Assembly: GCA_008477525.1 (NCBI GenBank)
Contig: SPDT01000001.1
Coordinates: forward strand, 3,038,001 to 3,102,000
Origin: Hypomyces perniciosus
Lineage: Eukaryota; Ascomycota; Sordariomycetes; Hypocreales; Hypocreaceae
Reading direction: 5' to 3'
Length of the DNA: 64,000 bases
The position numbers and the translations under genes are program-made. Below the pieces are notes generated by a model. The model did not search any database and was not told where the DNA came from. It saw nothing but the letters and a program-made list of their open reading frames with translations. This document shows, one piece after another, positions 12,575-24,879 of this stretch; position 1 is the stretch's first letter; every line of letters starts with the position of its first letter.

Positions 12575-12768
12575 AGGGCAAAACATGTTATCCTAGTTGT
12601 GTATTGTATCAACTGTATCAATCACGAATTATACGAGTCGGCCTGAAGAACTGCCAATCAACACCAAATCTCTAAACACCAATAATGGCCTTTTTCTGCC
12701 TCTCATGCACCTACATGTAAAACCAGTCAGGCTGCCCCTGCTATGCATCGAAAACTCGTAAACGCCCT

Positions 12769-13554
12769 CTACACTCTTCGCCAGTCCGTCATCGTCCGCC
12801 CAATGCACCCCAGCCCGGCTACCTCCACCAACTTCTCATGCCAACTCAACAGCACACTCATCGCCGCCGACGCAGGCTCGTTCGACGCACCGGGACGCCC
12901 TCCAATCTGGCTGAAGCCACCTGTAGACTGTGGCGTCATCATCCTTGCGGGGGTTTTGAATCCAGCGGCGGCGGGCTGTCCAGCAGCCATGCCCTTGTAG
13001 CTGTTGTGTTGTATCGTCATTAGTCTGATGCCGGATCTCTCGGGGGCGTTTGGGGGCCTATTGGAATCCACTTACATGTACTTCATGAGCACATCCAGGC
13101 ACTCGCTTCCACCCTGGGATTCGTAGATGCCCTTGAGCAGCGGCGTCATGTCACTCGCCTTGATGGACTGCAACACCTCGATGATCGTCTGCAAATGCGC
13201 ATCCTACACAATTCCTCAATGTTAGCACATCACTGACCCTTCAGTTCTTCCCTCCCCTCCAATACCCAGTGTAGAGAATCTGGCGGTAAGGAAAGGTACC
13301 TTTGCTGCATCCGTCCCGTTATACACCGGTGTCTCCAAGCACCCCCTCAACGCACCCTCGGTATCGCCTCCCCTCAGGAGCTGTCGGACCTGTGTGGCTG
13401 TCTGCCGCACCTCTGTCTCGCTGATCTCAGGCTGCGGGGGGGACAGTGTCGAGGTGTCGAAGTTGACGCTCGAGTCCTCGGTCAGGGCATCGATATTGAT
13501 CGTGCGCCAGGCGTCGCTGAGGGACGCGGCGGTGTGTTGCTGGATAATTGACAT
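12769..13554 (-). CDS. arc15: Arp2/3 complex subunit 5 (p16-Arc)
   Basis: Three exons, 13554-13300, 13203-13076 and 13000-12769, with introns of 96 and 75 nt, encode 204 residues. The N-terminus SLSDAWRTINIDAL and the middle QLLRGGDTEGALRGCLE, VLQSIKASDMTPLLKGIYES and LDVLMKYIYKGM fit ARPC5. The C-terminus VLLSWHEKLVEVAGLGCIG is the most diagnostic block and leads to RTMTDWRRV. The subunit joins ARPC1 to the Arp2/3 nucleator that builds branched actin at endocytic patches. A proline/glycine insertion of about 30 residues (AAGFKTPARMMTPQSTGGF) separates the last helices, a common fungal feature. The gene converges on NDUFAF5 with 194 bp between stops. It borders the large gene-poor region. Confidence 0.93.
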
Positions 13555-16500
13555 GGTTGACTCTTCGTCTATTTATCTTTTTGGTCGCGTTCTTGGTCGG
13601 CGGGAAGATGGGCTATGGTGGAGAGGTTGAGGAGTTCTTGTAGAGAGCTAGCTTTCATGGATTGAAGCTCAGGTGTCGTTGGAGATGCTGCGTCACGGGT
13701 GGAGGGGCAGGGGCTGAGTTGTAGCGGGTCGGTGTGGGGAGATGTGCTGTGCTGGGTGGACCAATCCAATTGGGTTAGTATGATACTTTCCTTCAGTGTG
13801 TGATATAATGAGTGAAACGGGTATCTCGCTAACTGGAGATGCATTCTTCTCAGTTGTTAATGCTGGCCTTGATATCAAAGTACAATCATGCCGGCCAACT
13901 TTGGCAATACCTTGGTTCGTGTGAATTGTCCTTGTTTTGGATACTGTCTCGTCATATTATCTGCTGAAAGAGTTCGGTTGGTAACACTAGCATACAGGTT
14001 AACTCTTGATCTAGCCATCCATCTAATATCATGTGGTTGCGAGAGATCAAGCCAAGTTGGCCGAGTTGATGACATACACCAATATCAGCAAATTAATTGA
14101 GATCTAAATGGAATTACCAAGTCAAAAAGTTATATTGCATCACGACGTCGCTTGGAAAATGCAATAAGGAACTCACGCCATAACACTACACTCGAAGTCT
14201 ATGGACTGCAAACATCTACGAGTAGTAAAACCGTGAAACTACCCTGTAAGAAGGACACCACCAAATAAGGAACATCTCCACGAATTATTTGAATGATGGA
14301 GAGACTATAATACGGGGCAGAACATATCATCTACGAGGGAAAACTAGTTGATGATAGTACAACACACTCATCTCATATCTAGAGGTTAGTCAGAACCAAG
14401 GCTCAAGCACAGCTACTCCGAACTGGACAACGTTTCAACCTTGACGATGAGTCAACCCATGACACAATCTAGCACGATGCTACCCCCCGGATCACACGGA
14501 AAACCACCACTAAGCCACATGATGCCCCAGCTGTCTGGATATGCCATCGCTCCCGACGACGCTGGTTTGACTCTCCAAGCTTGAATGTGGCGTTGTCTTA
14601 CACCCACTACTCCGGAAACGAGTAGTACTCGTACTACTATTAGTAGCAGTAGTATCTGCAAATAGTATCTCACCTTTACTCGTAGACTCATCATCAAAGA
14701 AACGCCACTAAATCGACAGGAGATGAGATCAGAGACCCCTTGATTGAAAGTTACTTCACATGTCGATCCCACAGGCTGGCAGACTGGACGAGGACCACTA
14801 TCCATGCGGTCCGGCAAGGAAAGCCGCACAAATGCCGATCCGCAGCAGTCACCGTCTACCTATGAAACCAAGCACCCAAGATTGGGAGGAAACAGAAGCA
14901 ATGTCTTCAAAATTCCCTGGGTCATGCTGTCCCGAAACGTGAGACTCTCCCTATCCACTGCAGGTTGTGGCACTGCCCAGAAAGGACCACCATGGCCTCA
15001 TCAAGATCCCCTGTTAGTTCACCGTGAAACCCTGATTGAATTCAGGGAAAATTTTTAAAATGAACGTCAATTGTCGTTTCTGGGAAGAGATGCTGTTAGG
15101 CGGAAGGCCTCCCCGGCGCCAGCCACGAGGCCCCATCTCATCACACAGTGGTGGACCCGGCAACCCGACCTGTCCGGGGTTCCAAGACATGACGATTCTC
15201 AATAAAGGAACCATGACTTTGTTTTGGTGATTGCTGACGATGTGAGATACAGTAGACGGCAAATACGAATACGCCTATCCAATGAGCTGTTATCCCCGGA
15301 TACTCGCAACCCAGCGCTGCACCTGAAAAATTTCTTTCCTTCGTAGCTAGCAGCGCTGGGTAACACGCTGGCGTAGCTTGACCCAAAGGAAATGGAATTA
15401 TATTATGTGGTGAGCCTTCGTCGATCTTCTAGAAGTGTCACAATTCGGACGTGGCGCGTTTGAACCACAACGGATACCGTCCGTTTGGACGGGTGCCCCA
15501 TCCAACTTGATCCACAACATGATGGGTGGGAATTAAACGGCGGCCACACCCTTGTGAGGTGAGAAAACAAGGTTCCAGGGGACCAGGTAGCTTGGGGATA
15601 CATACCTCACCAGCATTCAGGGCATGATGAGGCGAGGTAGTACTCCGTACTGGCAAGATAAGTCTGACTCGCTTGTGTCAACAACAGGTGAAGAACAAGT
15701 TGCAGGCCCCTGTAATACTCCGTAATCTCGGTGAGCTTGGACTCCTGCACGGTTGACAGCAGTTGGTCCCATGAGTCGCTAGACTAGGCGACTCACTAAG
15801 AGGCCCGAGAGAATGGACAAACTCCTGATTGCTCAGAAGTAGCCCACAATAGAACAGATAGGGTGCTTCTATGTATAGACGGTAGGCCTCCATTTTTATT
15901 TGTTTCCCATTTGGTGATCTTGCCACTTGGTAACCAACACTCGTTTGCGGAAGGACGTCCGGGACGAGGATTGCGACGTGTACATACTCGTACAAAGTTC
16001 CTCGGGTGTCAACTGAATCGTATGAGACAAAGCCAAGGCGTCTTCCCAACGGCATCCCCTGCCACGACCCTGTTATAACCAGGGTTTGGCAAGATTCTTT
16101 GCCTCGTCTTTTTTTTTTATTAAATCAATAGCCAGCCCTTTCCGTTTTGAAAAATTGAGACCAGTGGCAAATCATCACGGAGGAAAAGAAAAGTGCAGTG
16201 TAGCAAAAACAAAACCGAATTGGTTCAGAGTCAAAAAGGTGACAAGTGAAAGGGGGGCAAAAAGGAAAGCAAGACTTGTGGAGTCGGCGATCAGTCTCAA
16301 TCGGACGGATACTATTCCAACGTAAGAGAAAGAAGAAATTTCAGCGATCACAATAATAGTGTACCTTGAGGGGGCAACAATCCCAGGCCCAGCATTCGTT
16401 AAGTTGGGATGCATGGAAAAACAAGTCTGCTTGGGACAAGATCCATCAGGATGAGAGTATATCAGTAGTACATGGTACCGGGTACGAGTACTCCGTACGA

Positions 16501-19500
16501 AATACACCGAGCAACACCCCTGACCGTCGCTCGAGATTCACCGAGAAGTCAGCGACAGAAGCGAGAGCACATGGGCAAACCTCGACGCATGCCAATCGCA
16601 TCGCAGGGGATTGCAGACGAATTGACTGTGATGTCCCGGCACCAGGTCCTCGGTATCCAACCGACGATCCGCCGTCCCCTGGTTCTCATGTTTCACAACT
16701 TATTGAAGGCTAGGAGGAAGTTTGCCCAAAAAACCACTCGTACTATTCCATCAATACCGACGGCATAGGCAACCTGGAACAGGTAGCATAGCTCGTAGCT
16801 CGGGTTATCATGAGTGTGTGCCATGGTCGCGCCATGCGAGGGTGTGATAACGAAGTACGGGTAGTGCTCGGCAGGGGATGACTCGTACATAGGCGACTCT
16901 GCAGTTTGCTTCGTTGTCCTCCAACGGAACCATCTTCGGATTCTTCACCCAGTCTAGTCTAATCTAATAAGGTTGTGTTTTGGAAACCGTCCGTCCTGTC
17001 CCTATCCGCGCGTAAGCCAACTTGACAAAAAGTTGCTGTTTGTCAAGGCGACTGGCCTGACTGACCTCGGCAACAAACCAACAAACTGACTACTCGTAGC
17101 CGACTGGTATAGGGATGAGCCGGAGTGATCGATGATGAAGACATTGGCTCACGAGCCAGCCAAAAACAATGAGGACGATATTATAATACGAAGTACTCCG
17201 TACTCGTACCTGCGTCAACCGGTGCACGGCTTAGCATTTTCTCTTCAAAAACCCACACTGTATACTACGAGTACTACTACTCCGGAGTGTCGTAAGTACC
17301 TCGATATGTACTTTAAAGTACCTGAGCACTGTCATCCATAGGCCAGCCTCCCCTGAATGTCGATGGGGACAAGGTCAAATGCTAGAAGGCTTCCATATGG
17401 AGCACCACGAGTATCACCTTGGCTGCATGCATGGGACAGGGGCAGGATCTTTACCGAGACCCAGCAGCTACCCTGCTTCTGGTGTTGCGTTCGTAAGACT
17501 TCGCTACGAAGTACGAAGTACACGAAAATATTATCGCGAGGGCCAACGGGCAAAGGACGTAGGCGAAGGAAGAGGCTTCGCAACCGCCAATGCCTCATTT
17601 GACTGACTGGTGTGAGGCATCTTCAGTTCCGCCTCGTCATCACGGGTAGCTGAACAATCGCGCCATTGCGTTTGAGAGGCTCCTCGCGTCGAAGTTTAAG
17701 AAGCTTGCTCGGAGAATTTTGGTCCATCGACTGATCACTGCGTCCACCATTTTGGGAATTGGAAACGTTTGGGGCTTGACAAGCCGGAACCCCCTTGCTC
17801 TCTGGAGATCTGGCGGCCGTTGAAACAGGTCTTCTCGTGTCCACTCTCCGCCTATTATCTAATAATCCTGCTCCGTATTCCTTCTCAATCAACATGACTA
17901 AGTGGCAGCATCCTGCTGGTTGGTTTTGAATCAGCATCGAGGCTTCCTCGTACACGGAGACAAACACTGATTCATGCCACGCGTAGCGGCCGCATGCCTT
18001 CTCATTGCGCCTCGACAGCAATCACCATTGACATGCACGAGTACCTAGGTAGATATGGTATGTACTCGTAGATGATAATATTCGTCCTACTGGGGCAAAT
18101 TGAGGGCCGGCTTAACAATGGTCAGTGTCCGGAAACCCTTGCCGGTATCCTTAACTCGTGTTACCTTTGCACCGTGCAGAAGCTCGGGCGGCTTTGACCT
18201 GTCGAGTTTGATCAAGTGTGTTTTCGATTTCGGTAGCATCAGTGGAAAAATCCAGATCCCTGGGACGGCTTACCACATGAGCGGGCCGAGTGGAAATTCT
18301 GGTACTCCGTACTATCACCAAGCTGGTGATTGGCTGGCGTTTTCCGTCATGGCTTTCCGCGGTGGTGGCAGGCCAGGAGATGGACACAAGCCATTCTGTT
18401 TGTCGACTAGTCCTGCGTCTTGTCATCTCCAATCGCTAGACTCCCATGCTCTTCAAACGGGCCGTTATGGTTTCTACTCATAGTTGCAATCTGCACAGAT
18501 AGGGCAATCATGCCACCCTGGAGACTTCCAAGACGCATCCTCGTCAACATGGATGATGATTCTCTGAGCTGCTGCGTTGACCGGGTAGGATTGGTGGAAT
18601 GTGTGATGTGTACGAAGTACTTCGTATAGTACGAGTACAAATGAATGTTTGATACGGACGACTGTTTCCCGCTTTCGCATTTTGAATATGCTATAACGGA
18701 TGCGCTCCGTTTGTCTTTATCCTAGCCAATCTCGGGAGAGCGTGCCTAGTCCTCCTAGTTTCTTCCGATGCGTGTATTTGCAAACAAGCATCAAGTGTAG
18801 AAAAAAAAAAGCCATCAGGGTAGGCCGGTAAAACAGTCAAGTTTGATGGTTGAACTTCGATCAGCCGGGGAGGGCGAGACATGGGTACAAAGATCATGGA
18901 TAGCAAACCCAATATCCTGGAGCCCGGATTCAACCCTTCCATGAGTGGTGGAGGCTGCGATGCGTTACACGACAGGCAGATGAAAACGTGGCCATCCTCG
19001 TTCATATCTCCCGCCCGCAGGGTGGATAATGCACATGGAAGCTTCTGAAAGGTTCCTCGAGCAAGGATTGATTCTTCCACCAGCCGGCTGCGCTTGTATG
19101 CCTTGTACTCCGTATGTACGAGTACATAAGCCGTGGGGGCGGCAGAATACGGCGCTGCAGAGGTCAAATGCCGGGAGGACGGCAACGTCAATATTACTAT
19201 TACCATGCAAACAGAAGCCTGGGAGGCGGTACTCCGTATGTACACGCAAATTGCCCGTCGTCTCTTCTCCCGGCTTCTACGAGACACTATTGAAAATTGT
19301 TTGGATTGGAAGATAATTGTTTCGGGTGCCTGTATGTATGTATAAACACGGACCCGAGAGTTGCGGCCCGGGGAAGCACAAAGACGGGCCCGCCGCCGCC
19401 GCACAGAGAGCGCAATGCTATCTCGGACACGGACATCATGATCATGACCTATTATTGGCCAAATCAATCGGTGTGAAAGTCGTGTTTTCCTTTCTTCGGC

Positions 19501-21200
19501 CAGCGCGATAAGAGCGGTCTGTTGAAGAAGGATCGGATGTGTTGGCTCCAAGACAGGCCAACTCATCAGTCACAACAATACCTAGCAGGCAGAGAGACTT
19601 TGCTCGGAGCACAGCAGCTCACTACTCGTATCGCCAAGGAATCGAATCCCGTCAGTAATCAGGAACGACGCCACCCATATTTCTCCCTCCTTGAAAACAA
19701 ACAAAACTCATACCATTTCTACTATTACTACGGAGTACTATTATTAAATAATTAGGAGCACTTTCGTAGACCAAACAGCTAATGTGGGGGAAGAGCTTGT
19801 GGCTTCCGCCGTCCCGCCGGGTAGGTAGAAAACATCTGCTGTGATGAGAGTGAGATGAGTTGACACTAAGAGAGAGGACGGTGCCAAACGGCCAAATTAA
19901 CGCCGGCCTAGCACCTTAATGAAAGTACCTAGTTCTGGGGTATTACTGTGCCCTGATGGAGCCGGCATACTAAAATACTCATCTGTACGAAGTAGTACCT
20001 CCTCATGGTGGTATTCTATGAGGTCAGAGAGAAACAAGTCCCAAGGTCTAAACGGTTGGCATTCAACTTGGCATAGCACTGCATGACGCCAAGAAGTAAG
20101 TATACATAAGGTAGGTAGAGTAGTAACGGTCATCATACCCATTAATAATACTTATTTGATTTGAAAGAAATCTTTACAATACTACTTCAAACTGCTACTA
20201 CTACTCTTTCCAGAAAGACCAGATCCTCAATACGAATGCAGGAAGGTTATTAATATCCCGGGAGGAAATAGTGATGACGGCCTCGTTAGCTCCAACGCCT
20301 AGTCGCAATGGAACATTGGTGGAAGTGATTAGAAGGGGCGCCGTAATCCAAGGTACGAGGACGCTATTCCCCAGGTCCCCTAAAAATCACGGCTTGTTTT
20401 CCTCCAACACACCATCATTCATCCCCTTTGCCTCCCCTAAAGATCTCGGTCAGCCCCTGTCTTACCTTCCGGCTTGTCCATGACTTTTAGGGCTCCGGGG
20501 AGGCGTTCCCGGCGAGATGGAGTCCCAACAGCCAAGAAGCACAGGTGGTGTTTTTCGAATCGGTAGATTTTCTCCACCGTGCGCCCCCATGAGCCCGTCG
20601 TGTGGCTGCTTTTGCTTGCGAGAGCCGCAATGCAACCCTGAAATGCAGGCACTTCACGGGCAACCGGGTTCTTGGTATTGATTGCGCTGCAGGTATCTAT
20701 GTACGTACTACTCCATACTCCGTGCGTGCGGCATGCATCCGCAATGAAGGGATCGATCCATTAATATTAATGCCTACCTACCTACCTAGGAGAGAGATCC
20801 ATTTCCAAGGCATTCATCAATCTGGGTGAGTGAGCACTGTGTTCAGGGCCTGCAAATGCTACCCAACGGCTAAGGTACGAGGACTTCGTAGTAGTAGTAG
20901 TACTCGTAGTGCTCCGTATGAGTACTTTGGAGAAAGTAAAAGTAATCAACTGCGACAAACGGCGGGTACCCAACCAGCCCAGCGTTTTGGGTCAAAGGGC
21001 AGATCGCCAGCCATCACTGAAGGCTGTTGCATCAGCGCACGCCCAAAACACGCCCTTCAGGGACTCTCCTGGCACAAACAGCGGTCCAGGGGCACAAGGG
21101 AGGGGGGACATGGCCCAGGGGGGTGAGCGTAGAGCGACCCACTGTACCAGGCACGGATGGAGCCCGGTACAAGGTACGGAAAGCCAACATCCTAGCAGGT
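13555..21200. other. gene-poor region (left part)
   Basis: About 7.6 kb without a recognisable conserved protein. Open frames of up to 291 codons exist (for example on the minus strand at 18691-19566), but their translations are rich in S, R, P and C, lack domains and look like chance frames. The region holds about half of the TACTCCGTA/TACGAAGTA-type motifs of the window (from 15641 to 19994). No tRNA, 5S rRNA, transposase or reverse transcriptase signature was seen. Confidence 0.6.
18611..18626. repeat. 16-bp perfect palindrome made of two overlapping motif copies
   Basis: TACGAAGTACTTCGTA reads identically on both strands. It is two copies of the dispersed motif, TACGAAGTA and its complement, overlapping by TA. 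Confidence 0.8.
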
Positions 21201-22043
21201 AGGAAGTACCTCGCTCCTTTTTCTCATTCCCCGGACCTAGACCTGCTGGACCTGGGCCAGGACGGGCAATTTTTTCTCTCTTTGACCCTGAACCCCTTCG
21301 TTCTTTTTGCTGGGAATGTCTTTATTGAGCCAAAGCGCGTCCAGGACATTGTCTAATCGGTGCAATCGCAACTCATACAAAAGCTCCTGCCTTCCCACCT
21401 CCCACCCTTAGCCTCTTTCCTTCCATCACCATTCCAACCTTTCCCCTTCTTGTCTGGGCTCGAGAGCAGTCTAATATCCATCACCAAACCCTCCTCCTTC
21501 ATCCTCGCCCGAGAAGCACAGTCATCTCGCCTGTCTCGCCCATTACAGCACTATTGAGCCTAGATCCATCGCCCGGACCAGCACTCATAAGCTCTTCGAC
21601 CGAATCCGGCGCCACGGCTATCCTCGTTAGCGACCCATTTGGTTCTGTTGCACCAGTGCCAGGTACCCGTCAATTCGTTACGGCTAAGCCCACCAGACGA
21701 CCGTTTAATTACCAGAAACGTTGCTTGTTGCGCGTGTCAAGAATTTCCGCTCCACTAGGAACCCTCGCGACAGCACCCCTATTTCTGGACCTTGGAAACC
21801 TTTAATATTTACGTTGCCCTCGAGTGTCCTGCATTGTACACCTGCTTTTGCGACAGATCTCGCTTGGTGTTATCGTTTAACGGAACGGATATAATTCGCG
21901 TCAACTGCCACCTTCGCAGATTCCTGGCAATATTCACGACTCCGACGCTCGCAAATTGGTCGCTTTTGGGCAGTCAATTCTCCAATTAATTCTTCCGTCT
22001 CGCCACAGCATTTGCATTCTGATTGTGTTACGATAATTCTAAT
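21201..22043 (+). promoter_or_regulatory. pyrimidine-rich candidate 5' leader or promoter of the small-protein gene
   Basis: From about 21360 the plus strand is strongly C/T-rich (runs such as CCTTCCCACCTCCCACCC), as in promoters and long 5' leaders of highly expressed fungal genes. It ends with AAT followed by GTAAGT at 22044, a strong donor. A TGCTAAC branch point at 22169 and a CAG acceptor at 22188-22190 follow, suggesting a 147-nt 5' UTR intron. Alternatively transcription starts downstream of the TATA box at 22125. Sequence alone cannot choose between these. Confidence 0.35.
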
Positions 22044-22118
22044 GTAAGTCACCATCTTTGGACTATCCCACCCGCGCTTTGTTTCCTTGGCTACACTGGT
22101 CAACCCTTGTTCAATGGG

Positions 22119-22132
22119 CCAATGTATAAAAG
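22119..22132 (+). promoter_or_regulatory. CCAAT box and TATA box
   Basis: CCAAT at 22119-22123 is followed at once by TATAAAAG at 22125-22132, about 96 nt before the ATG at 22228. Such tight spacing of CCAAT and TATA is unusual but possible. If the upstream 5' UTR intron is real, these sequences lie inside it. Confidence 0.4.
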
Positions 22133-22227
22133 CACTATGGTGCCTGAACGTTCGTTGCTGGCATCGCGTGCTAACTATCTACTTCATCAGTCTCTCAATT
22201 CGTCTTTTCACAACCACATCACTCAAC

Positions 22228-22320
22228 ATGTTCGAGTCAAGCGCCAAGCCTTGCAACATGGGTCGCGGTGCCTATGACACAACTGGACTTCCCAAGCCCC
22301 CTCCTCCTCAGCCTCGATAA
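22228..22320 (+). CDS. candidate 30-residue small protein
   Basis: ATG at 22228 in the context CACTCAACATG opens 30 codons and a TAA stop. The peptide starts MFESSAKPCNMGRGAYDT and ends with a proline-rich tail (KPPPPQPR). Support for coding is the codon choice (TTC, AAG, AAC, GGT, CGC, GCC, GAC, almost all preferred fungal codons), the start context, the preceding polypyrimidine/CAG acceptor-like sequence and the TATA box. I do not recognise a family and propose no function. The flanks downstream (22321-23250) are T-rich and look like a long 3' UTR. It is the only coding candidate in an 11-kb stretch. It could instead be an upstream ORF or chance. Confidence 0.45.
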   Translation: MFESSAKPCNMGRGAYDTTGLPKPPPPQPR

Positions 22321-23608
22321 ATGGAGTTTCGGTTGTGGACAATACCGCTAGAAAACACCTACGATGGACAAGATGCGTCTGAGCTGGCGGCTTGGACGAC
22401 ACGGTCATGATCGGCCTCTCACTTCGACATATGCTTTTTAATCACTTCAGCACAGGGATATTGTCTACGACAGTCCTTGCATAATATTTTCGGTACGGCT
22501 TTTAATGCGACGCTGTCGACTGTACAATTGGCGGCATAGAAGGTCCCCTATCAGCTGCAGGGACGCTTGATACGATTTGAAGTTGCTTACGGTTTTTGCT
22601 TTTCTCCGGATTCCACACGGCGTTTGAAAATAGACGGAAAAGTTCCCTGGAAAAATACGCTTGGTCTTTCTTTTGGCACAGTCTTTCGTCATACCTCATC
22701 TACCATTGAGATGTGGTGCCCTGGTCAAGGGCGTCTCTGGAATGCAGATTCAGCGGGTCCGCATTACGTCTCAGGTCGGACGGCATCGATGACGCCACTC
22801 ATTCAGCCTACGACCTGGGAGTATCGACACAGATGGGTATGCGCGGTTAGCACACCGATTTACATAATCAACACCTGAGGGTATAATGGATGGTATTAAA
22901 AGGTCGGGTTGGGATGAAAAGAATCGTTTGGGAACATGCATATAGACTTGGGTGTGTTTGTTTTGGTGAGTTATTTTGTCTGGATTTCAAAATTTCTCTT
23001 TCACTCTTGGCTCGAGTCCCCTCGCGAGGACTTGGTCAACGCTGGTGTAAGAATGGGTGTATCAGGCAACAAGACGTCGTTGGCCATGTACTTGTAACAT
23101 TTCCTCTTGTACTATGTCTATTGGAGAAGGGGAAGCAAGCAATGAGCGGCTCTGCCGCTGTCGAGGATCTGGGCTGGGCTCAGAATGTTAATGGAAGATA
23201 CCCCTTTACCTCTGCACTGTATAGATAGATAGATTACATTCTAGAGAATGGAAGCTGCTTCACGGCACAACGATTTGTTCCAAGTGTCTGATTGTGATTG
23301 CTAATTTGAAGATGGGAGGCCTACTGTGAAGTACACATAATCCAGCACCAAATGAACTTGAACTCAATCATACCCTCAAATTTGCGGCTTTGTTCTAGCT
23401 AATGCCCATACACAGCTCTTCAGTCTACCCCCTATTAATCTAGCTTCCTTGTTCCAAAAGTTTTTTTCTTCTATTTCCTCTCCAATTGAGTATGGGCGCT
23501 AAAGATGAGACTGAGGAGGGAAAAGGGGGAATAAGAAAAATAGATTCATAAGAACGACGAATGGGAAAATAGCAGACACGGCTGAAATTTCACGGAGTAA
23601 CTCTATTC

Positions 23609-23637
23609 ACGCACACGCACACACACACACACACACA
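23609..23637. repeat. (CA)n microsatellite
   Basis: About 14 CA units with one interruption (ACACGCAC) lie in non-coding sequence. It is followed by A and T homopolymer runs at 23680-23740. Confidence 0.9.
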
Positions 23638-24729
23638 ATTACTCTGTAGAAACACTTTTTTTCTCATGCAGGGAAATTAAAAAAAAACAATATCAGAAGC
23701 TTTTTTTTTTGTGGTTTCCTTTGCATGTTTCTATTTTTTTTATAGATGCAAGGCGATTCGAGCGCGTTTAGTGCTGCAGTAGTGGGATGCAGGGCCGGGC
23801 CGACACTGCTGGAGGGTTGGGAGGTGGAGGGCTTCGATTGGCTGCGGCTAAAGCCTATGGAGTGTACAAAATCCGGGATCTGGATCTGGGGAACAGCGCC
23901 CGGTTTTTTTTTTCGTTTTACGGTGGTGGGGCGCATATGCAATGGCAATCAAGATTTTGGGTGTTTGAGGGCTGTTGTTGAGGCTGAGGGAGGGAGAGAA
24001 AGAAAAAGAAGAGATGGTGTTTCGATCGGGAAGAACCGATGGTATGCGATCCAATGCTTGGGGGGGGGTGTTCGATGTGGCTTGCGGCTGTGATGTAGTA
24101 TTGCCGTCGTTTTTGAGGTTTGAGCTGCATTGTATGAAGTAATTACGCAGTATGGAGTACGACTAATAAACCTAGGCTCTCTTACTTTGTTGGGCGTTGG
24201 GGGGGCAGCGAGAGAGACATTGGAGGCGTACTTCGTGCTCGTACTCGTAGATACCTTATTATTATTATATTTCTCCTTTCCTTGCTTGTGACGAACTGGT
24301 GGTGATTGGAATCCAAGACTGGTTCTCAGTACATGATCCAGATGTCACTTGATCGCCCACTCCTGCGTCTATCCACACGGGAGGAGGTCTGTAGTAACTC
24401 CATACGGAGTAGCACAGAGCACGAAGCAGTACTATATGTATATACATATGCACGTCAGTCACTGTGTTGAAGCGGTCTCAAATATGAGCTGAGGGTTAGA
24501 CAGACAACAGTTGTGGAAGAGACATTGATGCAGATCGGGCATACAGACTTGGCACTTCGTACTCCGTACACTACACGAACTCTGTCTGTCCCCGAGTACG
24601 AATTCACTTGGCACGGGAGTACCAGTATTCCTCTCATGTTTCTCGTCTATAAAATTCTAGTCCGAGCTGAATCGAAGCGAGCAAGCCTCTTCGATGGTGG
24701 CGGTGTTTCGATCGTATACTCCGGGCTTC

Positions 24730-24747
24730 GTACGAAGTACTTCGTAC
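24730..24747. repeat. 18-bp perfect palindrome of the dispersed motif
   Basis: GTACGAAGTACTTCGTAC reads the same on both strands and consists of two overlapping inverted copies of TACGAAGTA. It lies 133 bp past the end of the NIT1 coding region. Confidence 0.8.
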
Positions 24748-24879
24748 ATGATGGCCCTTGATAACGAAGCACACCCTCTTGTGCGGCTACAAGACCCGAG
24801 CTAGCAGAGTCTCGACTCTCCCTTGAGCATTTCCTTTCAACAAACCACCCCCATACAAAGTAACTTCGTACAGATGCCG

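Larger units (their letters stand above)
22321..24879. other. gene-poor region (right part)
   Basis: The first 0.9 kb is T-rich and resembles a 3' UTR; the rest holds homopolymer runs, a CA microsatellite and several copies of the dispersed motif (24403, 24560, 24731, 24738). No conserved protein-coding sequence is visible on either strand. Confidence 0.5.

Noticed and set aside
17623..18483. Two frames of about 130 codons on opposite strands
   Set aside because: No recognisable family, no supporting splice or promoter pattern, low-quality composition.
18691..19566. 291-codon open frame on the minus strand in the gene-poor region
   Set aside because: No domain, composition dominated by S, R and P with scattered cysteines, overlaps several dispersed motif copies, and lies among equally long frames on the other strand. 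It looks like a chance frame.
13555..24879. Decayed transposon or RIP-mutated island
   Set aside because: The region is not strikingly AT-rich, is not dominated by TA-rich degenerate codons, and no inverted terminal repeats or polymerase or transposase remnants were recognised. A dinucleotide computation was not possible here.
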